Positions 42,831-51,663 of a stretch of DNA of 64,000 nt are shown one piece after another. Numbering within the stretch: position 1 is the first letter of the stretch; each line of letters begins with the position of its first letter. A program made the translations under genes and the position numbers. The notes under the pieces were generated by a model. That model searched no databases, was not told where the DNA came from, and saw only the letters and a program-made list of their open reading frames with translations. Source of the DNA: CADCVW01 sp964251385. GTDB lineage: Bacteria > Pseudomonadota > Alphaproteobacteria > Sphingomonadales > Sphingomonadaceae. Where the stretch lies: NCBI GenBank assembly GCA_964251385.1, contig CAXUJK010000006.1, positions 85,250 through 149,249 of the forward strand. The letters run 5' to 3'.

Positions 42831-43852
42831 GGGTCGTGTCCGGCATCCAGCCGACGGGCAGCCTGCATCTGGGCAATTATCTCGGCGCGATCACGCGCTG
42901 GGTGGCGATGCAGGATCAGGCCGTGGTGGCCGGCGGCGAATGCCTCTTCTTTCTCGCCGATCTGCACGCGATCACCGTCCACAACGATCCCGCCGAACTC
43001 GCGGCCAACGTCCGCGCGATGGCGGCCGCGTTGATCGCCAGCGGCGTCGATGTTGAAAAGGCCATCCTGTTCAACCAGAGCCGCGTGTCCGCGCACGCCG
43101 AACTCGCCTGGCTGCTCAACGGCACCGCGCGCATGGGTTGGCTGAACCGCATGACGCAGTTCAAGGAGAAGGGCGGCAAGGACCGCGAAGGCGCGTCGGT
43201 CGGCCTGTTCGCCTACCCCGTGCTGCAGGCCGCGGACGTCCTCGTCTACCGCGCGACGCATGTGCCGATCGGCGAGGACCAGAAGCAGCATATCGAACTC
43301 GCACGCGACATCGCGCTCAAATTCAACACGGACTTCGACGTCGACCTGTTCGTCGTTCCCGAACCCCTGATCGGCCAATCTTCTTCGGGAAGCGGGGCGG
43401 CACGCGTCATGTCGTTGCGGGACGGCATGTCGAAGATGTCCAAGTCCGATCCGTCGGACATGAGTCGCATCAACCTCACCGACGACGACGATGTCATCGC
43501 GTCGAAAATCCGTAAGGCGCGTACGGACGCCGCGCCGCTGCCCGGAACGACGGGGGAACTCGCGGACCGGCCCGAAGCGCGCAACCTGATCGCCATCCAC
43601 GCCGCTCTCGACGGCCGCACCCGCGACGACGTGCTCGGCGACTTCGCGGGCCAAGGCTTTGGCGCGTTCAAGACCGCGTTGACCGAACGCCTCGTCGAGA
43701 CGCTGCGCCCGATCCGCGATCGGCTGACGCGGCTGCTCGGCGACCCCGGGGAGATCGACCGCCTCCTCGCGGCGGGAGCGGTGCGCGCGGCGGAGGAGGC
43801 GCGACCGACGCTGGAGGGCGCCTACGCCGCGCTGGGCCTGCGCGACAGCTGA
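42827..43852 (+). CDS. trpS: tryptophan-tRNA ligase
   Basis: Class I aminoacyl-tRNA synthetase, 341 residues from GTG 42827. The HIGH-type motif is PTGSLHLGNYLGAI and the KMSKS motif SKMSKSDPSD is intact. Also seen: GEDQKQHIELARDIA. The frame upstream, inside murJ, is not coding. Confidence 0.97.
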   Translation: MRVVSGIQPTGSLHLGNYLGAITRWVAMQDQAVVAGGECLFFLADLHAITVHNDPAELAANVRAMAAALIASGVDVEKAILFNQSRVSAHAELAWLLNGTARMGWLNRMTQFKEKGGKDREGASVGLFAYPVLQAADVLVYRATHVPIGEDQKQHIELARDIALKFNTDFDVDLFVVPEPLIGQSSSGSGAARVMSLRDGMSKMSKSDPSDMSRINLTDDDDVIASKIRKARTDAAPLPGTTGELADRPEARNLIAIHAALDGRTRDDVLGDFAGQGFGAFKTALTERLVETLRPIRDRLTRLLGDPGEIDRLLAAGAVRAAEEARPTLEGAYAALGLRDS

Positions 43853-43932
43853 TTTTGCCGCCGCGGCAACCACTTGGCGAGGCGTGTCCGGCGAACTATC
43901 TTCGTTCTTCAAGACTCGAAGGACGTTTCGCC

Positions 43933-44625
43933 ATGTCGTTTGCCAAGAAAATGCTGGGCGTTACCGCCCCCATCGCTCTGCTCGCGCTCTCGGGATGCGC
44001 GACCGGCCTGCCGACGCAGGTCAGCCGCTTCCAGCAGCTTCCCGTTCCCAACGGTCAGACGTTCGCGATCGAAGCGGCCGATCCCCGCAACCGCGGCGGC
44101 ATCGAGTTCGAGCGCTACGCCGGTCTCGTTCGCCAGGCGCTTGCCGCCGAAGGCTACGCGCCGGTCCCGTCGAGTGCGGGGGCCAATCTCGTCGTGACGC
44201 TCGATTACGGCGTCGACAACGGTCAGTCGCGGGTCGTGTCCTCCGGCTTCGGACGCTCGGGCTTTGGAGGCGGCTTCGGGTACGGCGGACTCGGCTACAA
44301 TCCGTATTACAGCCGGTTCGGTTACGGCCGCGGTGCCCGGCTCGGCTTCAACTACGGCTGGAACGATCCGTTCTGGTATGGCGGCTACGGCGGCGGGTTC
44401 GACGATATCAGCAGCTACACCGTGTATACCAGCTTCCTCGACCTCGACATCCGCCGCCGCGACGGTCAGTCGGTATTCGAGGGCCTAGTCAAGGCACGAT
44501 CGCGCACCGACGATCTGCAGACGCTGGTGCCCAACCTCGTCGAAGCCATGTTTACCGGTTTCCCCGGACGTTCGGGCGAGACGGTACGTATCACCGTCCC
44601 GCCTGCACCACGTGGTCGCCGCTAG
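43933..44625 (+). CDS. DUF4136 family lipoprotein
   Basis: A 230-residue lipoprotein (lipobox LSGC, residues 18-21). The family block VVTLDYGVDNGQSR and the C-terminal VFEGLVKARSRTDDLQ with LVPNLVEAMFTGFPG match DUF4136. A Gly/Tyr/Phe-rich low-complexity stretch lies in the middle (residues 100-155). Function unknown; probably anchored in the outer membrane. Confidence 0.85.
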   Translation: MSFAKKMLGVTAPIALLALSGCATGLPTQVSRFQQLPVPNGQTFAIEAADPRNRGGIEFERYAGLVRQALAAEGYAPVPSSAGANLVVTLDYGVDNGQSRVVSSGFGRSGFGGGFGYGGLGYNPYYSRFGYGRGARLGFNYGWNDPFWYGGYGGGFDDISSYTVYTSFLDLDIRRRDGQSVFEGLVKARSRTDDLQTLVPNLVEAMFTGFPGRSGETVRITVPPAPRGRR

Positions 44626-44650
44626 TCTAACCCGACAGGCACCGGCTTGG

Positions 44651-44698
44651 CCGAGCTTGTCGAAGCACTTCAAGAAGAATAGCATTCGACAAGCTCGG
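44651..44698. repeat. 14-bp palindrome between DUF4136 and dnaA
   Basis: A perfect 14-bp inverted repeat (44651-44664 CCGAGCTTGTCGAA and 44685-44698) with a 20-base loop. It fills most of the gap between two convergent genes and could terminate both transcripts. The arm sequence is typical of a short repeat family that I have seen in sphingomonad-type genomes; copy number must be checked. Confidence 0.85.
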
Positions 44699-44751
44699 TA
44701 AAGTCGAAACTATTTAGATTCGCGTGCTCCCGCCGCCGAAAGGGACTGCTT

Positions 44752-46146
44752 CTAAGCTTCCAGCTGTCGGGTCAACAGACGGATATCGGCGTCCAGCTCG
44801 GTATCCGCCGCGCGCAGTTTCTCGATCTGCTTGACCGCATGTATGACCGTCGTGTGATCCCGACCGCCAAACCGCCGCCCGATATCCGGCAACGATCGCG
44901 GCGTCAGTTGCTTGCTCAGATACATCGCCACCTGCCGCGGCCGCGCGACTTCGCGTGAGCGCCGCGCCGAGGTCATCTCCGCCTTGCGGATACGAAAATG
45001 CTCGGCCACGCGTGTCTGGATCTCGTCTACCGATATGCGACGCTGATTGGCGCGCAGGACGTTGGCCAGCACCTCCTCGGTGAACGGGATGTCGATCGCC
45101 CGACCCGTCATCGTCGAATAGGCGGCGATGCGATGGAGCGCACCTTCCAGCTCTCGCACGTTGCTGCTGATCCGCCTTGCCAAAAAATTGACGACATCAT
45201 CGGGCATCTTCACATCCGGCAGCGCTTCAAGCTTCTTCAGGATGATGTTGAGCCGCAGCTCCAGGTCGGGCGCGTTGACGTCGGCGACCAAGCCCCACGA
45301 CAGCCGCGACAGAATGCGCGGCGCGATGCCGTCCAGATCCTGCGGCGCGCGGTCGGACGAAATGACCAGCCGCCGCCCCGCGCCGATGATCTCGTTCATC
45401 GTATGGAAGAACTCTTCCTGCGTCGACTCCTTGCCCGCGATGAACTGGACGTCGTCGATGAGCAGCAGGTCGGCGGAGCGCAGCCGCCGCTTGAACCCGA
45501 TCGTGTCGTTGGCGCGCAACGCGGCGACGAATTCGAGCATGAAGCGCTCGGCCGACATCGACACGACGCTCGCACCCGCGTGCGTGTCCAGGAACAGCTG
45601 GCCGATCGCGTGCAGGATGTGCGTCTTGCCCCGCCCCGTCGCGCCATGAATGAAGAGCGGATTGAATGCGAGCGTGTCGGCGGTCGCGAGCGTGCGGCCT
45701 GCTGCGGCGGCGACTTCGTTGGCCTTGCCGACGACGAACGTCTCGAACCGATAGCGCGGATCGAAGCCGTGCGCGGACGCAGGCTCGGGCGGCGCGACCG
45801 GCATGGCGGGCATGGACACAACCTCGACCACCGGCGCATCGGCGACCACCGCAATGCGGACGTCCCGGATGACGGGCATCAACGTGCTCCATGCGAGTTT
45901 CAGGCGGTCGGCGAAATGCGTCTCGACCCAGTCCGCGGCGAAGCGCGACGGCAGGTTGAGCGTCACGCAACCGGCCACAAGATCGGCCTCGCCAAGTACG
46001 ATCGGCCGCAGCCAGTTGTCGTATGAGCGCGCACCGACGTCGCGACGCAAACCGCTGCGGATCGTCTCCCACACCGCATCGATCGGGCTCGCGCACGGCA
46101 AGGCCGACGCGTCGAAAGCGGGGGCGTCCAGCAACGCTTCTCTCAT
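44752..46146 (-). CDS. dnaA: chromosomal replication initiator protein DnaA
   Basis: 464 residues. Domain I/II at the N-terminus, Walker A GATGRGKTHIL in domain III, Walker B LLLIDDVQFIAGKEST, and the C-terminal DNA-binding signature GGRDHTTVIHAVKQIEKL. ATG 46146 has GGGGAGG four bases upstream. It lies alone, next to rpsT, and not with dnaN; no clear cluster of DnaA boxes was seen around it. Confidence 0.97.
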   Translation of the reverse strand: MREALLDAPAFDASALPCASPIDAVWETIRSGLRRDVGARSYDNWLRPIVLGEADLVAGCVTLNLPSRFAADWVETHFADRLKLAWSTLMPVIRDVRIAVVADAPVVEVVSMPAMPVAPPEPASAHGFDPRYRFETFVVGKANEVAAAAGRTLATADTLAFNPLFIHGATGRGKTHILHAIGQLFLDTHAGASVVSMSAERFMLEFVAALRANDTIGFKRRLRSADLLLIDDVQFIAGKESTQEEFFHTMNEIIGAGRRLVISSDRAPQDLDGIAPRILSRLSWGLVADVNAPDLELRLNIILKKLEALPDVKMPDDVVNFLARRISSNVRELEGALHRIAAYSTMTGRAIDIPFTEEVLANVLRANQRRISVDEIQTRVAEHFRIRKAEMTSARRSREVARPRQVAMYLSKQLTPRSLPDIGRRFGGRDHTTVIHAVKQIEKLRAADTELDADIRLLTRQLEA

Positions 46147-46436
46147 CCGACCTCCCCTTCACGCAACCCGCCGCACGTTCGCGGCACAAAGCTCTCCCGA
46201 CCGGCAAAACGCGCCGAAACAGGGTCTCAGGTTTGCAAGCCGACCGACAGAATCGCTTCCGGTCGACGCCATCTAAGGAGCGTCGGCGAAGCGGATCAAG
46301 CGCTGTTTGTGACCAAAATGAAATAAAGGATTTGACACGCCCAAAGCGGCAGCTTGCCGTGAAAACGCCCCATAACCGCCATTTTTCGGACACCCGGTAA
46401 CGTAAGTTTCAGCGAATCGGCATGCGAAGCACACAC
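46147..46436 (-). promoter_or_regulatory. dnaA upstream region with possible sigma-70 promoter
   Basis: A 290-base non-coding stretch between dnaA and the rpsT terminator. On the minus strand TTGATC (46299-46294) and TTAGAT (46276-46271) are separated by 17 bases, a fair match to an alphaproteobacterial housekeeping promoter; it would leave a leader of about 120 bases. No consensus 9-mer DnaA box was found by eye. The promoter call is an inference. Confidence 0.4.
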
Positions 46437-46437
46437 G

Positions 46438-46469
46438 AAAAAGGCCGCCGAGGCGAACCCCGGCGGCCT
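46438..46469 (-). terminator. rpsT intrinsic terminator
   Basis: A stem of at least 9 bp (46442-46450 with 46461-46469, AGGCCGCCG) followed on the minus strand by TTTTT. It lies 25 bases after the rpsT stop and separates rpsT from dnaA. Confidence 0.9.
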
Positions 46470-46494
46470 AACTTAAATTAGCAACGGTTCGACG

Positions 46495-46758
46495 TCAGGC
46501 CAGCGCAACAAAACGCTTGTTGAGCCGCGAAAATTTCCGCGATGCGGTGTTCTTGTGGATTACGCCGCGGGCGACGCCGCGCGCTAGTTCGGGCTGCACG
46601 CGCGCAAGGGCCTCGCCCGCCTGCTGCTTGTCGCCGGCTTCCAACGCGGCTTCGAGCTGCTTGACGAAGGTACGGATGCGGCTGACCCGTGTCTTGTTGA
46701 TTTCCGCGCGGCGATCGTTGCGGCGGATGCGCTTCTTGGCTTGCGGCGTATTCGCCAT
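46495..46758 (-). CDS. rpsT: 30S ribosomal protein S20
   Basis: 87 residues from ATG 46758 (MANTPQAKKRIRRNDRRAEI...) with GAGGA upstream; the middle and end (ARGVIHKNTASRKFSRLNKR) fit S20. Followed by a strong terminator. Confidence 0.97.
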   Translation of the reverse strand: MANTPQAKKRIRRNDRRAEINKTRVSRIRTFVKQLEAALEAGDKQQAGEALARVQPELARGVARGVIHKNTASRKFSRLNKRFVALA

Positions 46759-46853
46759 GGGGAATCCTCGAGATGAAACGGGAACGTGGCGCCCGGACGT
46801 TACATCCCGCACCGCAAGCGGACCGCCTAGCCAAGGCGTCCCGCAAGGTCAAC

Positions 46854-47666
46854 CTAGCGTTGGCAGCGCGGGCAGTAGAAAGTCGATCGTCCACCCTCCG
46901 CGCGCCGCTTGACCGTCCCGCCGCACGGACACGCCTCCCCGTCCCGTCCGTACACACGATACTGCAAGGGAAAATACCCGATCGAACCGTCCGGAGCGCG
47001 GAAGTCGCGCAACGTCGATCCGCCCGCCTCGATCGCAGCCGATAGGACTTCGCGAATGGCCTCGACGAGCCGACCGAGCCGCTCGAGTGACACGCGTCCG
47101 GCGACGCGCGCGGGCGAGATGCGCGCCATGTTGAGCGCTTCGCACACGTAGATGTTGCCCAGCCCCGCGACGATCCGTCCATCCATCAGCATGGCCTTGA
47201 TCGGCGCCGTGCGGCCGGAAAGCCGCGCGGCCAGCACCTCCGCGTCGAACTCGGCCCCGAGCGGCTCCGGCCCCAGCGCCGCGATCTGCGGCCACGCGTC
47301 GACCGCGTCAGTCCGCACCGCGTCCACCGACCCGAACCGCCGCGCGTCGTTCAGCGCGACGCGACGTTCCTCGTCGGTGTCGATGACGAGGTGATCGTGA
47401 CTGCCAAGCTCCGCCGGATCGATCCGCCAATGTCCCGACATGCCCAGATGGAAGATCATCGTGTCGCCGCGATCGGTGTCGATCAGCCCGTATTTGGCGC
47501 GTCGGCGAACGGAGGTCACGACCGCGCCCGTCATGCGTTGGCGCAGATCGATCGGCAGAGCGCGTCGTAAGTCGGGCCGTCGCGCCTCGATGCTCGCGAT
47601 GCGCTTGCCGACCAGTACCGGACGCAGGCCGCGGACCGTCGTCTCGACCTCTGGAAGCTCGGGCAT
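46854..47666 (-). CDS. mutM: formamidopyrimidine-DNA glycosylase
   Basis: Removes oxidised purines. 270 residues; N-terminal MPELPEVETTVRGLRP with the catalytic proline, and a C-terminal zinc finger (CPCGGTVKRR ... YCPRC). The start ATG 47666 is divergent from ubiE by 55 bases. Confidence 0.97.
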   Translation of the reverse strand: MPELPEVETTVRGLRPVLVGKRIASIEARRPDLRRALPIDLRQRMTGAVVTSVRRRAKYGLIDTDRGDTMIFHLGMSGHWRIDPAELGSHDHLVIDTDEERRVALNDARRFGSVDAVRTDAVDAWPQIAALGPEPLGAEFDAEVLAARLSGRTAPIKAMLMDGRIVAGLGNIYVCEALNMARISPARVAGRVSLERLGRLVEAIREVLSAAIEAGGSTLRDFRAPDGSIGYFPLQYRVYGRDGEACPCGGTVKRRAEGGRSTFYCPRCQR

Positions 47667-47721
47667 GCGGAAGCCATATGGCGGGTGCAAAGCGCGCTCA
47701 ACCCCTGCTACGGCGGTTTCC

Positions 47722-48450
47722 ATGAACCAGGTTTCCTTCGGTTACGAAGACGTCGCGCCCGAGGAAAAGACGGTACGGGTCGGCGAAGTGTTCAGCCGCG
47801 TCGCGCGTCGATACGACCTGATGAACGACGCCATGTCGGGCGGGCTTCACCGCTTGTGGAAGAACGATTTAGTACGCCGCGTGCAGCCGCGCGCCGGCGA
47901 GGCGATCCTCGACATGGCGGGCGGCACCGGCGACATCGCGTTCCGCATGGCCGCGCGCGGAGCTGTGGTGACCGTCGCCGACATCAACCCCGAAATGCTG
48001 GACGTCGGCATGGAGCGAGCAGCGAAACGCGGGATCGACGGCCTGGTCTGGGCCGAGGAGAATGCGGAAGTCCTGTCCTTGGCGCGCGGCCAATTCGATG
48101 CGTACACGATCGCGTTCGGCATCCGCAACGTGACCGACATCCCCGCCGCCCTGCGCGAGGCACACCGCGTCCTACGCTTCGGAGGGCGCTTCTTCTGCCT
48201 CGAATTTTCGAGCACGCAATGGCCGGGGTTCGGCGACGTCTACGATGCCTATTCGCACCGCGTCGTGCCCAAGCTCGGCGCGGCGATCGCGGGAGACGAA
48301 GACAGCTACCGCTACCTGATCGAGTCGATCCGCCGCTTTCCCGATATGCCGGCGTTCGAGGCGATGATCGCCGACGCGGGCTTCGTGCGGACGCGGGTCG
48401 AACCGATCCTGGGCGGGCTGGTTGCGATCCACAGCGGCTGGAAGGCTTGA
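47722..48450 (+). CDS. ubiE: demethylmenaquinone/ubiquinone methyltransferase
   Basis: C-methylation step of ubiquinone. 242 residues; SAM-binding motif ILDMAGGTGDIAFRMA, then GIRNVTDIPAALREAHRVL and the C-terminal family block. The stop overlaps the TTG start of ubiB (TTGA), so ubiE-ubiB are coupled. Confidence 0.96.
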   Translation: MNQVSFGYEDVAPEEKTVRVGEVFSRVARRYDLMNDAMSGGLHRLWKNDLVRRVQPRAGEAILDMAGGTGDIAFRMAARGAVVTVADINPEMLDVGMERAAKRGIDGLVWAEENAEVLSLARGQFDAYTIAFGIRNVTDIPAALREAHRVLRFGGRFFCLEFSSTQWPGFGDVYDAYSHRVVPKLGAAIAGDEDSYRYLIESIRRFPDMPAFEAMIADAGFVRTRVEPILGGLVAIHSGWKA

Positions 48451-49982
48451 CCTCTTCGCTCACGCACGTGCGGCGGCTGCTCGGCTGGGGCCGGACGCTC
48501 GCGCGGCATGGCGCGCTGGCTGGGATCGAACGCAATCCCATGACCCCGCCGGCGGTGCGCCGCGCCGTGCGGCTCGCGCGTGTCGGCATTCGCGTTCCCG
48601 CCGTCCCGAACTACGCGCAGGCATTTCAAGAGATCGGCCCCGCCGCGATCAAGTTGGGCCAAGCGCTCGCCACCCGTCCCGACCTCGTCGGCGATGATGC
48701 GGCGCGCGACCTGATGCGGCTCCAGGACCGGCTCCCGCCGCTGCCGTTCGCCATCATCCGGACCGCGATCGAGACAGCGCTCGAAAAGCCGATCGAGGCG
48801 CTCTACGCCTCCATCGACCCCGAGCCCGTGGGCGCGGCATCGATCGCGCAGGTCCATCGTGCGACAACCCACGACGGCCGCGACGTCGCGGTCAAGGTCC
48901 TGCGCCCCGGGATCGAGGAGGAGTTCGGCCGCGCGCTCGATACATACGAATGGGCGGCGGCGCGGGCGGAAAGCTTCGGCGGGGAAATCGAGCGGCTCCG
49001 CCCGCGCGCGACCATCGCCTACTTTCGGCAATGGACGATGCGCGAGCTAGACCTGCGCCGCGAAGCCGCGTCCGCGTCCGAACTCGCGGACAACATGGCG
49101 TCCGAGCCGATGTTCAAGGTTCCCGAGATTCTGTGGAGCCACACCGCGCGCCGCGTCATGACGCTCGAATGGATCGACGGCATCAAGCTCGGCGACCGCG
49201 ACGCGCTGATCGCCGCCGGCCACGACCTGCCCGCGCTCGCCCGTACGCTTGTTCGTTCCTTCCTGAAACAGGCGATGGCGGACGGGTTCTTCCACGCCGA
49301 CCTGCACCAGGGCAATCTGTTCGCGATGGCCGACGGACGCCTGGCCGCGATCGACTTCGGCATCATGGGCCGCATCGACCGGCGCGCGCGGCTGTGGCTC
49401 GCGGAAATCCTGCTCGGGCTGATCACGGGCGACTACATGCGTGTCGCCGAAATCCATTTCGAGGCGCAGTACGTTCCCGGCCACCACAAGGTGGAGGAGT
49501 TCGCGACCGCGCTTCGCGCCGTGGGCGAGCCGATGCGCGGTCAGGCGGTCAAGGACATTTCCATGGGCAACATGCTCGACGGGCTGTTCACGATCACCCG
49601 CGACTTCGACATGCAGACGCAGCCGCATCTGCTGCTGTTGCAGAAGACGATGGTGATGGAGGAAGGCGTGGCGCTCAGCCTCGATCCCGACATCAACATG
49701 TTCGATGCAGCCGGGCCGTTCGTCAAGGAATGGGTGCGGACAGAGCTGGGCCCTGAGGCGCGCATCGCCGATCGCATCGTCAAGGATTTTCGCACGCTGG
49801 CGGGCCTGCCCGAGATGATCCGGCGACTCGAACACCTCGTCCCCGTCCCCGGCGCCGCACCGCCTCTCCCCCCGCTCCCCGTCATCAAGGTCGCGGTAAA
49901 GGGCGGGCGCGCCTTGTCCTACATCGCCACCGCGGTCGTTGCGGCCGCGGCTGGCGTGAGCGGCGTTCTTCTGCTCTCATGA
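48447..49982 (+). CDS. ubiB: ubiquinone biosynthesis protein UbiB
   Basis: Atypical kinase-like protein for ubiquinone assembly. 511 residues from TTG 48447. The KxGQ motif is in AIKLGQALATRPD, the Ala-rich loop PVGAASIAQVHRA, the lysine in VAVKVLRPGI, and GFFHADLHQGNLF with IDFGIMGR. A C-terminal hydrophobic segment anchors it in the membrane. The upstream in-frame extension overlaps ubiE and is not used. Confidence 0.95.
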   Translation: MTSSLTHVRRLLGWGRTLARHGALAGIERNPMTPPAVRRAVRLARVGIRVPAVPNYAQAFQEIGPAAIKLGQALATRPDLVGDDAARDLMRLQDRLPPLPFAIIRTAIETALEKPIEALYASIDPEPVGAASIAQVHRATTHDGRDVAVKVLRPGIEEEFGRALDTYEWAAARAESFGGEIERLRPRATIAYFRQWTMRELDLRREAASASELADNMASEPMFKVPEILWSHTARRVMTLEWIDGIKLGDRDALIAAGHDLPALARTLVRSFLKQAMADGFFHADLHQGNLFAMADGRLAAIDFGIMGRIDRRARLWLAEILLGLITGDYMRVAEIHFEAQYVPGHHKVEEFATALRAVGEPMRGQAVKDISMGNMLDGLFTITRDFDMQTQPHLLLLQKTMVMEEGVALSLDPDINMFDAAGPFVKEWVRTELGPEARIADRIVKDFRTLAGLPEMIRRLEHLVPVPGAAPPLPPLPVIKVAVKGGRALSYIATAVVAAAAGVSGVLLLS

Positions 49983-49989
49983 GCGCCGC

Positions 49990-51228
49990 ATGATCGCTCC
50001 CCGCATCCTCCTCATCGTCGGCGGCGGCATCGCGGCTTACAAGGCTTGCGAGCTGGTGCGGATCATCCGGCGGAACGGCGGCTCGGTGCGTTGCGTGCTG
50101 ACCGGAGGCGGCGCGCAGTTCGTAACGCCCATGACGCTCGCCGCGCTGTCGGGTCAGGAAGTGCACACGCAGCTTTGGAGCCTCAAGGACGAGGTCGAGA
50201 TGGGTCACATCCAGCTGTCGCGCGACGCGGACCTCGTGGTCGTATGCCCCGCGACGGCGGACCTGGTGGCGCGCATGGCCGGGGGTCACGCAAACGACCT
50301 GGCGAGCACGCTGCTGCTCGCGACGGACAAACCCGTGCTTGCGGTGCCCGCGATGAACGTGCGCATGTGGCTGCACGCCGCGACCGTGCGCAACGTCGCG
50401 CGGCTGCGGGAAGACGGGGTGCAGGTCATGGAGCCCGACGAAGGCGAGATGGCGTGTGGGGAGTATGGGCCGGGTCGGTTGCCGGAGCCGGACGCCATCT
50501 GGAAGACCATCCAAACTTCGTTTGTCCCGAGTGGAAACGAGGGGCGCCGGGAGCATGCCGAACGCCCCTCGTTTACACTCGGCACGAACGATAAAGGGCT
50601 GGCGGGAAAACACGTCATTGTCACGGCCGGCCCCACGCACGAACCTATCGACCCCGTGCGCGTGATCGCCAACCGTTCCTCCGGCCGCCAAGGGTTCGCG
50701 ATCGCAGATGCGCTGACGCGGCTGGGTGCGCGCGTAACTCTCGTCGCGGGTCCGGTTGCTTTGCCCACGCCCGCCAACGCGACTCGCGTCGACGTCGAGA
50801 CGGCGCGCGAGATGGCGGCCGCCGTCGACGCGGCGCTCCCCGCCGATGCTGCCGTCCTAGTCGCAGCGGTCGCCGATTGGCGCGTTGAGATTGCGCCCGA
50901 GAAGTTGAAGAAGTCTGCCGGCCCGCCGCAGCTCGAATGGGAGATCAACCCGGATATATTGGGCCTGCTTGACGGCGACGAGCAGCGCCCTCGCCTTCTG
51001 ATAGGGTTCGCCGCCGAGACGGACGATGTCGTCGCCAACGCCCAAGCCAAGCTGGCGAGCAAGGGCGCGGACTGGATCGTCGCCAACGACGTTTCGGGCG
51101 ACGTGCTCGGCGGCACGGACAACAGCGTCCATCTCGTCACCGCCGACGGCGTCGACAGCTGGCCGCGTATGACCAAGCAGGCCGTCGCCGAACGGCTCGC
51201 GGCGCGCGTCGCGGAGGCGCTGTCTTGA
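49990..51228 (+). CDS. coaBC: bifunctional phosphopantothenoylcysteine decarboxylase/synthetase, with palindromic insert
   Basis: Makes phosphopantetheine for coenzyme A. 412 residues. CoaC domain at residues 1-175: GGGIAAYKACELVR, the PAMNVRMW loop; CoaB domain from 205: VIVTAGPTHEPIDPVRVI, NRSSGRQG and NDVSGD. Between them, residues about 177-200 are encoded by a 72-bp palindromic element (SFVPSGNEGRR ... RPSFTLGTND). The insert keeps the frame open and lies in the domain linker, so both enzymes can still fold. It ends overlapping the dut TTG. Confidence 0.95.
   Translation: MIAPRILLIVGGGIAAYKACELVRIIRRNGGSVRCVLTGGGAQFVTPMTLAALSGQEVHTQLWSLKDEVEMGHIQLSRDADLVVVCPATADLVARMAGGHANDLASTLLLATDKPVLAVPAMNVRMWLHAATVRNVARLREDGVQVMEPDEGEMACGEYGPGRLPEPDAIWKTIQTSFVPSGNEGRREHAERPSFTLGTNDKGLAGKHVIVTAGPTHEPIDPVRVIANRSSGRQGFAIADALTRLGARVTLVAGPVALPTPANATRVDVETAREMAAAVDAALPADAAVLVAAVADWRVEIAPEKLKKSAGPPQLEWEINPDILGLLDGDEQRPRLLIGFAAETDDVVANAQAKLASKGADWIVANDVSGDVLGGTDNSVHLVTADGVDSWPRMTKQAVAERLAARVAEALS
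50519..50590. repeat. 72-bp palindromic element, copy B (inside coaBC)
   Basis: Inverted repeat with 28-base arms (50519-50546 and 50563-50590) and a 16-base loop, the same geometry as copy A at 7019-7090; the arms differ from copy A at only a few positions and are not fully complementary to each other. The length equals 24 codons and the frame is open in it. It lies between the CoaC and CoaB domains. Confidence 0.93.
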
Positions 51229-51662
51229 TCGACATCCGGCTGAAGCGCCTGCTGCACGGCGAGGGTCTGCCGCTGCCCGCCTACGCTACCGCGGGAGCCG
51301 CCGGGTTCGACATCGTATCGGCCGAGGATCACGTCCTGGACCCGGGCGCGCGGCGCGCGGTCGCGACGGGCTTTGCGATCGCCGTACCCGAGGGCTACGA
51401 AGTTCAGGTGCGGCCGCGCTCGGGCCTGGCGCTCAGGCACGGGATCGGCTGCCCCAATGGTCCCGGAACGATCGACAGCGACTATCGCGGCGAGCTCAAG
51501 ATCCTGCTCATCAACCATGGCGAGGCCGCGTTCGCGATCCGGCGCGGCGAGCGGATCGCGCAGCTCGTCCCGGCCGCGGTTGTACGCGCGGCTTTTGTGG
51601 AAACCGACACGCTCGACGACACGATGCGCGGGGCTGCGGGATTCGGATCGACGGGGCGCTAG
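51225..51662 (+). CDS. dut: dUTP diphosphatase
   Basis: Hydrolyses dUTP to keep uracil out of DNA. 145 residues; motifs AGFDIVSAED, RSGLALRHGI, GTIDSDYRGELKILL and C-terminal GFGSTGR. TTG 51225 overlaps the coaBC stop (TTGA). No better start is present. It sits in the usual coaBC-dut order. Confidence 0.96.
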   Translation: MIDIRLKRLLHGEGLPLPAYATAGAAGFDIVSAEDHVLDPGARRAVATGFAIAVPEGYEVQVRPRSGLALRHGIGCPNGPGTIDSDYRGELKILLINHGEAAFAIRRGERIAQLVPAAVVRAAFVETDTLDDTMRGAAGFGSTGR

Positions 51663-51663
51663 C

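Noticed and set aside
46300..46400. TTGACA at 46331-46336 on the plus strand as a promoter
   Set aside because: It points to no plus-strand gene and has no good -10 element at 16-18 bases; chance is likely.
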